This document shows, in pieces, positions 41,640-48,931 of a stretch of 64,000 nt of DNA. The DNA comes from an uncultured Eubacteriales bacterium. GTDB taxonomy: Bacteria > Bacillota > Clostridia > Oscillospirales > CAG-272. The stretch is taken from NCBI GenBank assembly GCA_958352145.1, contig CATWNM010000003.1:33646-97645 (forward strand), in the 5' to 3' direction. Below the pieces are notes generated by a model. It saw nothing but the letters and a program-made list of their open reading frames with translations, did not search any database and was not told where the DNA came from. The translations under genes and the position numbers were made by a program. How positions within the stretch are numbered: position 1 is the first letter of the stretch; each line of letters begins with the position of its first letter.

Positions 41640-42674
41640 TCAAACGTTCTCCATAGACCCGCCGTTCAAATCGCCGCCTTTGCGCGGCGCGCAGCGGCTT
41701 CTGCGCCGGTAAATCAAAATGGCCGCCGGAACAGAGACCAAACACGAGCATGCGCAGGTCAGCGCAAACAAACCAAAGCCGCTCTGCGGCAAATTCAGGC
41801 CGAATAGACGTCGCGGTGCAAGTATAAACCAAAAATGGATGATATAGTTGATCGTACTGCTTTCCCGGAGAACAAAATAAACGGCGCGCTTCTTTGTGGG
41901 GAGCGCCAAGAGCAGCGAAAACAGAGACGCTACAAGCAGCGGCATCGAAAAAAAGAGCAAAAGCAGCCAGCGCGGATACACTCTGATAAAAAGAATACAC
42001 TCTGTCCAGTACAGAACCAAAGAAACCGTGAACGCCGCAGCGGCGCGCTTTGGCGCCGCCGGGTGCGGCCAAGCCGCGAGCGCGCCCCCAAACGAGACCA
42101 GCGGAAAGCCGGAAAACAGGACGCTCTGCACACCGGTCCAAATCGAATAGCGCACGCCGTCCGGGATCGAAGGCAAGACCGTATGGATAGTCACGCCGGC
42201 CACATATACCGCCGCCGCGATCCCAACAGCGCCGCGCATACCAAGCAGGCGAACGAGCGCCATATGCAAAGCCGCGCCAAAAAACAGCGCGTATAAATAC
42301 CAAAGGTGCTCAAAACTGCCGAAAATAACCTGATGCTCCAGATACCAGAGAATCTGCGTCCCGCTGATCGGATTTCCATCAAACCAAATCGACGAAACAA
42401 AAGGCAGATAAAGCAGTTCCGCCGCAAGATAAAGAAATGCGATTTTCAAAAGGTAGCGCCGCCGCCGCTTTGTAAACACTCTGCCCCCTCCGGACGCGCC
42501 GCGCATCAGAAAATACCCCGCGCAGAAAAAGAAAAACGGAACCGCTATGGGAAATACAACAGAATTTACCGGCAGCCCGAACAGCGTGATTCCAGAAAAG
42601 GGCCGGGTATGAATTCCGATCACGACCAAAGAAAACAGAAATTTTGCAATATCCACGCCGCCGTAACTCTGCAT
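41640..42674 (-). CDS. Acyltransferase-3 family membrane protein
   Basis: 344 residues from ATG 42674 (GGAAGGG 10 bases upstream); the longer upstream start has no ribosome site. About ten TM helices. FLFSLVVIGIHTRPF carries the first-helix His characteristic of AT3 proteins, and VPFFFFCAGYFLMRG is the second conserved block. The family O-acetylates sugars, peptidoglycan or antibiotics at the membrane. Substrate unknown. The promoter (42759-42787) is divergent from that of the next gene. Confidence 0.88.
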   Translation of the reverse strand: MQSYGGVDIAKFLFSLVVIGIHTRPFSGITLFGLPVNSVVFPIAVPFFFFCAGYFLMRGASGGGRVFTKRRRRYLLKIAFLYLAAELLYLPFVSSIWFDGNPISGTQILWYLEHQVIFGSFEHLWYLYALFFGAALHMALVRLLGMRGAVGIAAAVYVAGVTIHTVLPSIPDGVRYSIWTGVQSVLFSGFPLVSFGGALAAWPHPAAPKRAAAAFTVSLVLYWTECILFIRVYPRWLLLLFFSMPLLVASLFSLLLALPTKKRAVYFVLRESSTINYIIHFWFILAPRRLFGLNLPQSGFGLFALTCACSCLVSVPAAILIYRRRSRCAPRKGGDLNGGSMENV

Positions 42675-42758
42675 AAACGGATTTCCCTTCCCAAAAGCGC
42701 ATGCGCACGCCTGCAAACGCGTGAACACAGTTTTTGCATTTTCACATAATATGTAAAA

Positions 42759-42787
42759 ATTATACAGGAAATATTTTTGTTTGGCAA
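42759..42787 (-). promoter_or_regulatory. Promoter of the acyltransferase gene
   Basis: On the minus strand TTGCCA (42787-42782), 17-bp spacer, TATAAT (42764-42759). Confidence 0.7.
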
Positions 42788-42813
42788 GAATATCTGCATA
42801 ATTTGTTCAGAAT

Positions 42814-42842
42814 TTGACCTGCAGAACAGCCCGGCATACATA
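42814..42842 (+). promoter_or_regulatory. Promoter of the 150-residue helical protein gene
   Basis: TTGACC (42814-42819), 17-bp spacer, TACATA (42837-42842), about 54 bases before the start. Confidence 0.55.
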
Positions 42843-42895
42843 AAAAAAAACAAACCGGGCATACTGCTTACAAAACCGAAACGGAGGAAATAATT

Positions 42896-43348
42896 ATGGC
42901 AGAAAACACGGTCCTGTGTGAAGAGGATACGGCAAAATTGCTTCGGGAATGTTTTGCAGGAATCAAAATGGGCGCCTCGTCGATCGACGAGGTTTTGGAA
43001 TACGTAAAAAGCAACGCACTTCGGGCGAGACTGACCCGATGCAAGGACGAACATGTCGCGCTTCTTGAAGAAACCGAAACGCATCTGCACATGGATGGTG
43101 AAAAAGGCAAAGAGCCAAGCGCAATGGCCAAAGGCATGTCCTGGTTCAAAACCAATGTCAAACTGGCCATGCATGAATCGGACGCAACCATTGCCGACCT
43201 GATGACCGACGGCTGCAACATGGGCGCCAAAGCGCTGCACCGCTACCTGAATCAATATAAAGAAGCGGACGCTGGCGCGCGAGACATCGCAAAACGGCTG
43301 ATCGAATCGGAAGAATCCTTAGCGGCTGATCTCCGGTCTTATCTGTAA
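42896..43348 (+). CDS. Helical-bundle protein, DUF2383/ferritin-like candidate
   Basis: 150 residues, rich in helix formers. MGASSIDEVLEYVKSNALRARL and TRCKDEHVALLEETETHLH in the first half, MHESDATIADLMTDGCNMGAKALHRYLNQYKEAD in the second, suggest a four-helix bundle. The carboxylates and His (EHVALLEETETH) could form a di-metal site. DUF2383-type proteins in Clostridia have similar spacing, but I am not certain. GGAGG precedes the ATG. It is monocistronic with a strong terminator. Confidence 0.72.
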   Translation: MAENTVLCEEDTAKLLRECFAGIKMGASSIDEVLEYVKSNALRARLTRCKDEHVALLEETETHLHMDGEKGKEPSAMAKGMSWFKTNVKLAMHESDATIADLMTDGCNMGAKALHRYLNQYKEADAGARDIAKRLIESEESLAADLRSYL

Positions 43349-43362
43349 CCGCCAAAACAAAA

Positions 43363-43410
43363 CCCCGTCTCCGAAAGCGCTACCCGCTGCCGGAGGCGGG
43401 GGAATTTTTT
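43363..43410 (+). terminator. Terminator of the helical-bundle gene
   Basis: CCCCGTCTCCG and CGGAGGCGGGG with one G-T pair, then GAATTTTTT. Confidence 0.82.
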
Positions 43411-43434
43411 CAGCCGTACAAGCCGCCGGCAGAA

Positions 43435-43734
43435 TTAAACTTCAAAATCCATGCAGGTACGGCTTTTTATTACACTGCGGACAAAAGACGCCGCCGCAAC
43501 GTGCGCCGGATGCACCGCATAGGCGGCCAGCGCCTCTCGGCTTTCGAGGCAGCTGTCCAAACACAAATCTGCATTGCTGGTATCGAGCGGATTCGTCCCG
43601 ACAAAAGCCGAAACCAATCCGGGCACCACGCCCACCAGAGCTTCAAGCTCACGCTTGATCCGGCCGGCCGCCGCTGCGCGTTCCTCTTTTCCCATCGTAT
43701 CCTGAAACTGCCATAAAATGATATGTCTGACCAT
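43435..43734 (-). CDS. Dabb (stress-responsive A/B barrel) domain protein
   Basis: 99 residues. Typical start MVRHIILWQFQDTMGKEERA with the early His, ending AYAVHPAHVAAASFVRSVIKSRTCMDFEV. The ferredoxin-like barrel usually forms a dimer. Some members act as cyclases in biosynthesis, others are stress-linked; function here unknown. AAAGGAG precedes the ATG. It lies downstream of the RNase J gene, 57 bases away. Confidence 0.9.
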   Translation of the reverse strand: MVRHIILWQFQDTMGKEERAAAAGRIKRELEALVGVVPGLVSAFVGTNPLDTSNADLCLDSCLESREALAAYAVHPAHVAAASFVRSVIKSRTCMDFEV

Positions 43735-43791
43735 TGCAAAGCTCCTTTCGCTCGATAAAAACGGGTTTGTGTGGCAAAAATGCCAACACGG

Positions 43792-45681
43792 CTACACGTT
43801 CATAATCACGGGCAGGATCATCGGCTTACGGTGCGTTTTCTGATACAGATACTTGGAGAGCGCATCCTTGACGCCAGTCTTAAGTTCCATCCAATCTACA
43901 TTGCCCTTATCCAAGCAATTGTTGATCGCATCCAGCGCAAGCTCGCGCGCCGCGTCCATCAGCGCCTCGCTCTCCCTTACATACACAAAACCGCGCGAAA
44001 TAATATCCGGCCCTGAAATCAGCAGGCGAGCATCGAGATCCACAGCGGCGACAATCACAATCAAGCCGTCCTGCGAAAGATGCTTGCGGTCCCGCAGCAC
44101 AATGCTGCCGACGTCGCCGACGCCAAAGCCATCCACAAGAACCTTTCCGGAGGGAATCGTCCCGGCAAAGCGCGCGCCTTTTTTGTCAATCTCGAGTACC
44201 TTGCCGATCTCCGAAATAAAAATATTCTCATCCGGCATGCCCATTTCACGTGCAATCTGGCGGTGTGCGTCCAAATGCCTGAGTTCGCCGTGAATCGGCA
44301 TCAGATATTTCGGCTTCAGCAGCGCATGCATCAGCTTGATCTCTTCCCGGCAGGCGTGCCCGGATACATGCACGTCGGTCTCCGGATCGTGCATGACGGT
44401 CACGCCGCTGCCGATCAGCGCATTGATGATCTTCCCAACCGACTTCTCATTGCCGGGAATCGCCGTGGCGCTGATGACCACAAGGTCTTTTGGCCCCAGC
44501 GTCACGCGCTCATGGTCTCCAAAAGCCAGCCTGTACAGCGCGCTCATCGGTTCACCCTGACTGCCGGTCGTCACCAGCGTAACCTGATTTTCCGGATAGC
44601 GTTTGACATCCTTGATATCGATCAAAACGCCCTCCGGCACCTCCATATACCCAAGGCTGCTCGCCGCAGCGACAACATTAATCATACTGCGTCCAAGCAC
44701 CGCGACTTTGCGGCCGTATTTGGCGCTGAGCGAAATAATCTGCTGTACGCGGTGCACGTTGGAGGAAAACGTTGCAATCGCGATACGCTTATCGGGATTC
44801 CGCATAAAAATGTCCGCGAGCGACCGGCCCACTGTCTTTTCCGACGGCGTATAGCCCGGGCGCTCCGCATTGGTCGACTCGCCGAGCATGAGCAGCACGC
44901 CCTCGTTTCCAATCTCGCCGAGCCGCGTAATATCCATCATTTTTCCATCGATCGGTGTGGTATCCAATTTAAAATCGCCGGTATGCAACACCGTGCCAAG
45001 CGGCGTGCGGATCGCAATCGCGCAGGCGTCCGCAATGGAATGGTTCACACGAATAAATTCGGCTGAAAGCTGGCCGAGCTTTACCGTATCTCCGGCCGAA
45101 ACCGGAATCAGTTTCGGCGCGACCGGTAGAGAGTGCTCAGAAAGCTTCTTTTCCACAATGCCGAGCGTCAGGCGCGTGCCGTATACCTCGGGTGAAATCG
45201 TGCGCAACACATACGGCAGAGAACCGATGTGATCCTCATGACCGTGGGTGAGCAGAATGCCGCGTATCTTTTCCTTGTTTTTTTCAAGGTAGGTAATATC
45301 GGGTATGACCAGATCGATCCCCAGCATATCTTCGTCGGGAAATGCGATGCCGCAGTCCACGACGACGATGTCGTCGCCGTACTCGATCAGCGTCATATTT
45401 TTGCCGATCTCATGCAGGCCGCCAAGACTTACTATGCGGAGTTTTCCCTTGGGCTCCGCACGGCTGCCGCGGGGCTGCTTGCTCCGGCCGTCACGAACGG
45501 CCGCCGCTTTCGGCGCAGCCGCCGCGGTCTTCGCCTGCTTTTCCGCCGGCTTTACGGCCGGACGCGCAGCCAAACGTGCCTGCGGCCGCCGCTTCCGCTG
45601 CGGCTGCGCCGCCTTGTCAGACGGCTGCGCAGCGATCTTGACGCCTGCATCGGCTGCATTTTTACTATTGTTGTTTGACAT
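43792..45681 (-). CDS. rnj: Ribonuclease J with an Ala/Lys/Arg-rich N-terminal extension
   Basis: 629 residues from ATG 45681 (AAAAGGAG 5 bases upstream). The metallo-beta-lactamase core starts near residue 76 (KLRIVSLGGLHEIGKNMTLIEY) and contains ILLTHGHEDHIGSLPYVL, the zinc-binding motif; the beta-CASP part includes IAIATFSSNVHRVQQIISLSAKYGRKVAV and the end CREEIKLMHALLKPKYLMPIHGE. RNase J acts as an endo- and 5'-3' exonuclease in mRNA decay and rRNA maturation. The first 75 residues (ARLAARPAVKPAEKQAK) are basic, low-complexity and absent from most RNase J proteins; they may bind RNA or ribosomes. Confidence 0.94.
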   Translation of the reverse strand: MSNNNSKNAADAGVKIAAQPSDKAAQPQRKRRPQARLAARPAVKPAEKQAKTAAAAPKAAAVRDGRSKQPRGSRAEPKGKLRIVSLGGLHEIGKNMTLIEYGDDIVVVDCGIAFPDEDMLGIDLVIPDITYLEKNKEKIRGILLTHGHEDHIGSLPYVLRTISPEVYGTRLTLGIVEKKLSEHSLPVAPKLIPVSAGDTVKLGQLSAEFIRVNHSIADACAIAIRTPLGTVLHTGDFKLDTTPIDGKMMDITRLGEIGNEGVLLMLGESTNAERPGYTPSEKTVGRSLADIFMRNPDKRIAIATFSSNVHRVQQIISLSAKYGRKVAVLGRSMINVVAAASSLGYMEVPEGVLIDIKDVKRYPENQVTLVTTGSQGEPMSALYRLAFGDHERVTLGPKDLVVISATAIPGNEKSVGKIINALIGSGVTVMHDPETDVHVSGHACREEIKLMHALLKPKYLMPIHGELRHLDAHRQIAREMGMPDENIFISEIGKVLEIDKKGARFAGTIPSGKVLVDGFGVGDVGSIVLRDRKHLSQDGLIVIVAAVDLDARLLISGPDIISRGFVYVRESEALMDAARELALDAINNCLDKGNVDWMELKTGVKDALSKYLYQKTHRKPMILPVIMNV

Positions 45682-45873
45682 AAAATCTCCTTTTAAAATT
45701 GCATAAAAACAAAACTGTCCTTCGACAGATAGGCCGCGCTTGGGCGGAATCGTATTCTGCTGTCTGGAGCGCACCGCGGAACGCACAGGCGGGCGCTTTA
45801 CACAGCGTTTATACCGTTCTTCATCACGACTTTATTATTATACTACAAATAAACGCGTTTTGCAATACCAACT

Positions 45874-46131
45874 TTATAAAACTGTAAAAATCAACCAGAG
45901 CAAAGCGCAGCAAAGGAACCCGAAAAGAAACGGAAACAGCGGCGAACGCTCAAAACGGCGGCACCGGCGGCGGGTCGTATTGCTATCCACAATACGCTGC
46001 GCCTCCCGTATAATCTCCGCTTCGCCGCGGGACTTCCCCTCAAAATCTTTTCGCAATAAAAAATACGCTTCGTCAAAAATCTGCGAATCGGTCCCTTTCA
46101 GCATGATGATCTGTCTCTGACATCCACGCAT
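45874..46131 (-). CDS. Small protein with a C-terminal membrane helix
   Basis: 85 residues. GAGGTG lies 5 bases before the ATG. MRGCQRQIIMLKGTDSQIFDEAYFLLRKDFEGKSRGEAEIIREAQRIVDS is a polar, helical part; a basic stretch TTRRRCRR follows, then FPFLFGFLCCALLWLIFTVL, one TM. So a tail-anchored small membrane protein. I recognise no family. It is 193 bases before the RNase J start and may share its transcript. Confidence 0.7.
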   Translation of the reverse strand: MRGCQRQIIMLKGTDSQIFDEAYFLLRKDFEGKSRGEAEIIREAQRIVDSNTTRRRCRRFERSPLFPFLFGFLCCALLWLIFTVL

Positions 46132-46210
46132 AGAATCACCTCGCAGATATTTTTTCCAAATTTACCCGTTATATACAGTCAAGCAGAGGCTTTTCGGCAA
46201 ATCCATATGA

Positions 46211-46237
46211 AAAAAGACCGTGCTTTACGCACGGTCA
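46211..46237 (-). terminator. Terminator of the cation antiporter gene
   Basis: On the minus strand GACCGTGC-GTAAA-GCACGGTC followed by TTTTTT. The rest of 46132-46322 holds no gene I can support. Confidence 0.88.
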
Positions 46238-46322
46238 CAGACTGTCAAAAAAGTATACGAAACAAGCAACTAAGTAAAAATGCGCATCCAGAGCGGACAT
46301 ACGCGGTACGCCGAAAACCGCG

Positions 46323-47543
46323 TTACTGAGCCGCCTTTTCCGGCGGTTCATGCCGGTATGCGGCGCGGAGCGCGACCGGCGTCAACAGACTGGTCAAAAT
46401 AATCAAAATAAGAATAAACGGCATAATGGACGAACTGATAATCCCGTTTTCAACGCCCTTCTGCGCGCAGACCAGCGCCACCTCGGCGCGCGCCATCATG
46501 CCGAGCCCAATGCGCAAAGAGTCCTTGCCGGTACAGCCGCAAAGCTTTGCCGCAATTCCGCAGCCAAGCACCTTGCCGGCAATCCCCGCAAGAATAAAGA
46601 AGCAACCGAACCAGAGCATGTCGCCCCCAAGCCCCGAAAATGTGATCGTCAAGCCGATATTGGCAAAGAACACCGGCGTAAAAATCATATAGCTGATCAC
46701 GTCCGATTTGCGCTCGATGTATTTGCTGTCCGGATTGCGGGATAAGATCAAACCCGCAACAAACGCGCCGGTAATGTCGGCGACGCCGAAAAAACGCTCG
46801 CTTGCGTAAGCAAACAGAAAGCACATGGCAAGGCTGTAAATCGGAATCAGGCGGTGATGCGGAAAACGTTTGTCCAAAAGATCAAACAGCTTGTTCAAAA
46901 GAATGCCAAGCGGCAGGGCAATCGCAAAAAAAAGTGCAATCCTGCCAATGACCGCATAAGGGGACTCTACAATCACAGATGCATCTTTCATGGCGATAAC
47001 AAAAGAAAGGACGACTACGCCGATAATATCATCGAGCACCGCCGCAGTAACAATGATGCTCCCCACTTTCGTCTGCAGGCGGCCCATTTCGCGCAGCGCG
47101 GTAATCGTCACGCTGATCGAAGTCGCCGTAAGGATCGTGCCGTAAAACAGACAGGAAACCAGCGCCTCATGCGTCAGCCCGTCAAAACCGCCGTGGAATA
47201 AAACGGCAACCAAAAATCCAAGCCCCATCGGGACGGCCACGCCCGCCATAGTCACGATCACGGCGCGGACGCCAACCGCGCGCACCTGACGCAGATCGGT
47301 CTCGATGCCGGTTTCAAACATAATCAGCACCACGCCGATTTTCGCAAGAAAGCCAAGCCCCTCCAGCACACCGTCTGTCAGAATGGTCTGACCTGGTATG
47401 TAACGAATCAGACTCAAAAGCAGCCCGGTCAAAAGCAACCCGACGACGGACGGCAGATTCAGCCGCACGCACCCTTTCGCCAGCGTTTTGGAAAGCAGCA
47501 AAATCAAAGCGAGCGGCAAAAGCATAGAATAATATTCCATCAT
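46323..47543 (-). CDS. Cation:proton antiporter, CPA2 (KefB-like membrane part)
   Basis: 406 residues. About 12 TM helices. Landmarks are LKGCVRLNLPSVVGLLLTGLLL-type first helices, FETGIETDLRQVRAVG, LTATSISVTITALREMG, VTAAVLDDIIGVVVL (the Asp-Asp ion site in DDIIG) and GMMARAEVALVCAQKG near the end. No RCK domain follows. It exchanges Na or K for H, contributing to pH and salt balance. The start at ATG 47543 or 47540 is used with AAGGG, which lies in one arm of an inverted repeat. Confidence 0.92.
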   Translation of the reverse strand: MMEYYSMLLPLALILLLSKTLAKGCVRLNLPSVVGLLLTGLLLSLIRYIPGQTILTDGVLEGLGFLAKIGVVLIMFETGIETDLRQVRAVGVRAVIVTMAGVAVPMGLGFLVAVLFHGGFDGLTHEALVSCLFYGTILTATSISVTITALREMGRLQTKVGSIIVTAAVLDDIIGVVVLSFVIAMKDASVIVESPYAVIGRIALFFAIALPLGILLNKLFDLLDKRFPHHRLIPIYSLAMCFLFAYASERFFGVADITGAFVAGLILSRNPDSKYIERKSDVISYMIFTPVFFANIGLTITFSGLGGDMLWFGCFFILAGIAGKVLGCGIAAKLCGCTGKDSLRIGLGMMARAEVALVCAQKGVENGIISSSIMPFILILIILTSLLTPVALRAAYRHEPPEKAAQ

Positions 47544-47547
47544 TCTC

Positions 47548-47606
47548 AATACCCTTGTAGAAATTTTAAACAAGGGTATTGTACCACCGTATCTTCATGC
47601 CGTCAA
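47548..47606 (-). promoter_or_regulatory. Antiporter promoter with a perfect inverted repeat across its start point
   Basis: On the minus strand TTGACG (47606-47601), 17-bp spacer, TACAAT (47583-47578). An inverted repeat AATACCCTTG / CAAGGGTATT (47548-47557 and 47571-47580) overlaps the -10 box on one side and the ribosome site on the other, with 13 bases between. The distal arm lies at the start point, so it most likely acts as DNA. Confidence 0.75.
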
Positions 47607-47640
47607 GCACCAAAATGAACAAAAAGCTTTTGGAAACAGC

Positions 47641-47731
47641 TGTACAGTACTAAGAAATCGCTTTATAAACAAATTTTTTTCGGCGCAAGAGGCTTGTTCG
47701 CTCAAAAGAGCACATAAGCCTCCTTTTTATT
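47641..47731 (+). ncRNA. Candidate short non-coding RNA between divergent genes
   Basis: A promoter-like pair TGTACA (47641-47646), 17-bp spacer, TATAAA (47664-47669), followed by a strong hairpin (GAGGCTT ... AAGCCTC with inner GCTC-AAAA-GAGC, 47689-47722) and a T-rich tail CTTTTTATTTT. No open frame fits between. It could be a transcript of about 55 bases, or just a terminator without a gene. Confidence 0.35.
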
Positions 47732-47736
47732 TTATA

Positions 47737-47774
47737 AATGCAAAGCAGCCGCACGCAAGCGACTGCTTTGCATT
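47737..47774 (-). terminator. Hairpin downstream of the MecA-like gene
   Basis: AATGCAAAGCAG-C-CGC and GCG-A-CTGCTTTGCATT around ACGCAA. On the minus strand it follows the stop at 47886 by about 110 bases and is trailed by TTATAAAAT. Confidence 0.5.
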
Positions 47775-47885
47775 GTAATGCGGTACTAAACCTTCCGCGT
47801 CCCTTTGAGAGGCTTTGCAAGCCGTCGTTTTACCGGTGTTCCCCGACTGCTTTATTTCGCTGCAAGGTTGCTTTTTGGTACGCAG

Positions 47886-48428
47886 TTATTTTAAATTGCC
47901 CAGTACCGTTATAGCGCCACGGCAGATCAACTTTGCATGCTCACTCAGGTATTCCTCCCGGCAAGGCATCGCCTGGCCAAACTCCTCAAGCGGCGACAGC
48001 GCGTCGGGAACCGGACGCCGGGCCGCCGTGTCCTCCAGCAGCAGGTAAAAGCGGCCGTCGTCCCCTGAAAAGGCCGTACTGGCGCCGGCATAGTGCCCCG
48101 ACAACAGGCGGCAGGCGCAAAGAAGCGAAGCCATGCTGTCAAACCGGTAAAGCAGCTTTTTTATTCCCAACGATTTTTGCCCGGCGTCCGCGCAGCTCAC
48201 AAAAAGCTCGCAGCCGCCGGCTATATTTTTATACGCTTGTATGTAAATGCGGTCGCGCGCCGCGTCAAAGCCTATTTGTCGTTTCGCCTCGTCCAGTATG
48301 CTCCAGATCGCACGGCGGGTTTCCGTGTTTCCATAATCCAGCCGCTCGAACTCGATCGCATAAAACTTCATGTCCTCTTCGGTCAGCATGACTTTCAGCT
48401 TATCCGTTCCGATCAGGATCAGTTCCAT
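47886..48428 (-). CDS. mecA: MecA-type adaptor protein
   Basis: 180 residues from ATG 48428 (GGGGTG 5 bases upstream). The N-terminal text MELILIGTDKLKVMLTEEDM matches MecA (MEIERINENTIKF... or clostridial MELIPIGTDKLKIMLT). The C-terminal half (about 85-180) with FVSCADAGQKSLG, LLYRFDSMASLLCACRLLSG and FYLLLEDTA is the MecA alpha/beta domain that binds ClpC. MecA hands ComK-like substrates to ClpCP in Bacillus. No competence genes are in this window. A partner ClpC is not seen. Confidence 0.85.
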   Translation of the reverse strand: MELILIGTDKLKVMLTEEDMKFYAIEFERLDYGNTETRRAIWSILDEAKRQIGFDAARDRIYIQAYKNIAGGCELFVSCADAGQKSLGIKKLLYRFDSMASLLCACRLLSGHYAGASTAFSGDDGRFYLLLEDTAARRPVPDALSPLEEFGQAMPCREEYLSEHAKLICRGAITVLGNLK

Positions 48429-48931
48429 CTCTACACCCCGTTTCTTATTACTATTATAAGTTGAAACAGGCAAAAATGTAACCCCTAAGATTCTGGCATG
48501 CGGGGAAGAAAGTGGAGACATACGCGCAGGCGGCAGATGCAAAGCGGCCTATCCGCCTGCGTTCTCTTAGCCGCTGGGCGTCCAGAACAGAAACTGCTAT
48601 CAAGGACGAAAAGCGCAAAGTTTATTTTTGACAGCTATCTTGAGCTTTGCTGTCCGAAAGCTGTCAAACCAAGCCTGAACACGCTTTGGCAGGGATTCAA
48701 CATTCTTGTATGCGTTGGGCATTTTTTCACAAAAAAAGCAAATTGAATAAAAACAATATTGAAAAATGCCAAAATATGTGTTATAAATATGTTACACTGA
48801 CATTGAATTTTCGGATAAACCGAGGCTGCTTCATAATAAAATCTGTAAAAAAAGAATTAGAACAGCCCCAAATTTATACGCATCTATAAAAAGAAAGCTG
48901 TTTATGGAACAAAGAACGAGGTGAATGGACT
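48429..48931. other. AT-rich intergenic region, mostly no gene seen
   Basis: About 500 bases. No open frame has a good ribosome site. The stretch 48840-48888 can be read as KSVKKELEQPQIYTHL with a stop but has no ATG or GTG start; a peptide-leader relic is possible, noted as a weak idea. The region contains the exporter promoter (48759-48787). Confidence 0.4.
48759..48787 (+). promoter_or_regulatory. Promoter of the AT-rich ABC exporter
   Basis: TTGAAA (48759-48764), 17-bp spacer, TATAAA (48782-48787), about 145 bases before the start codon. Confidence 0.5.

Noticed and set aside
48647..48889. Open frame of 80 residues before the ABC exporter
   Set aside because: No ribosome site, AT-rich random-looking composition, and the promoter of the exporter lies inside it.
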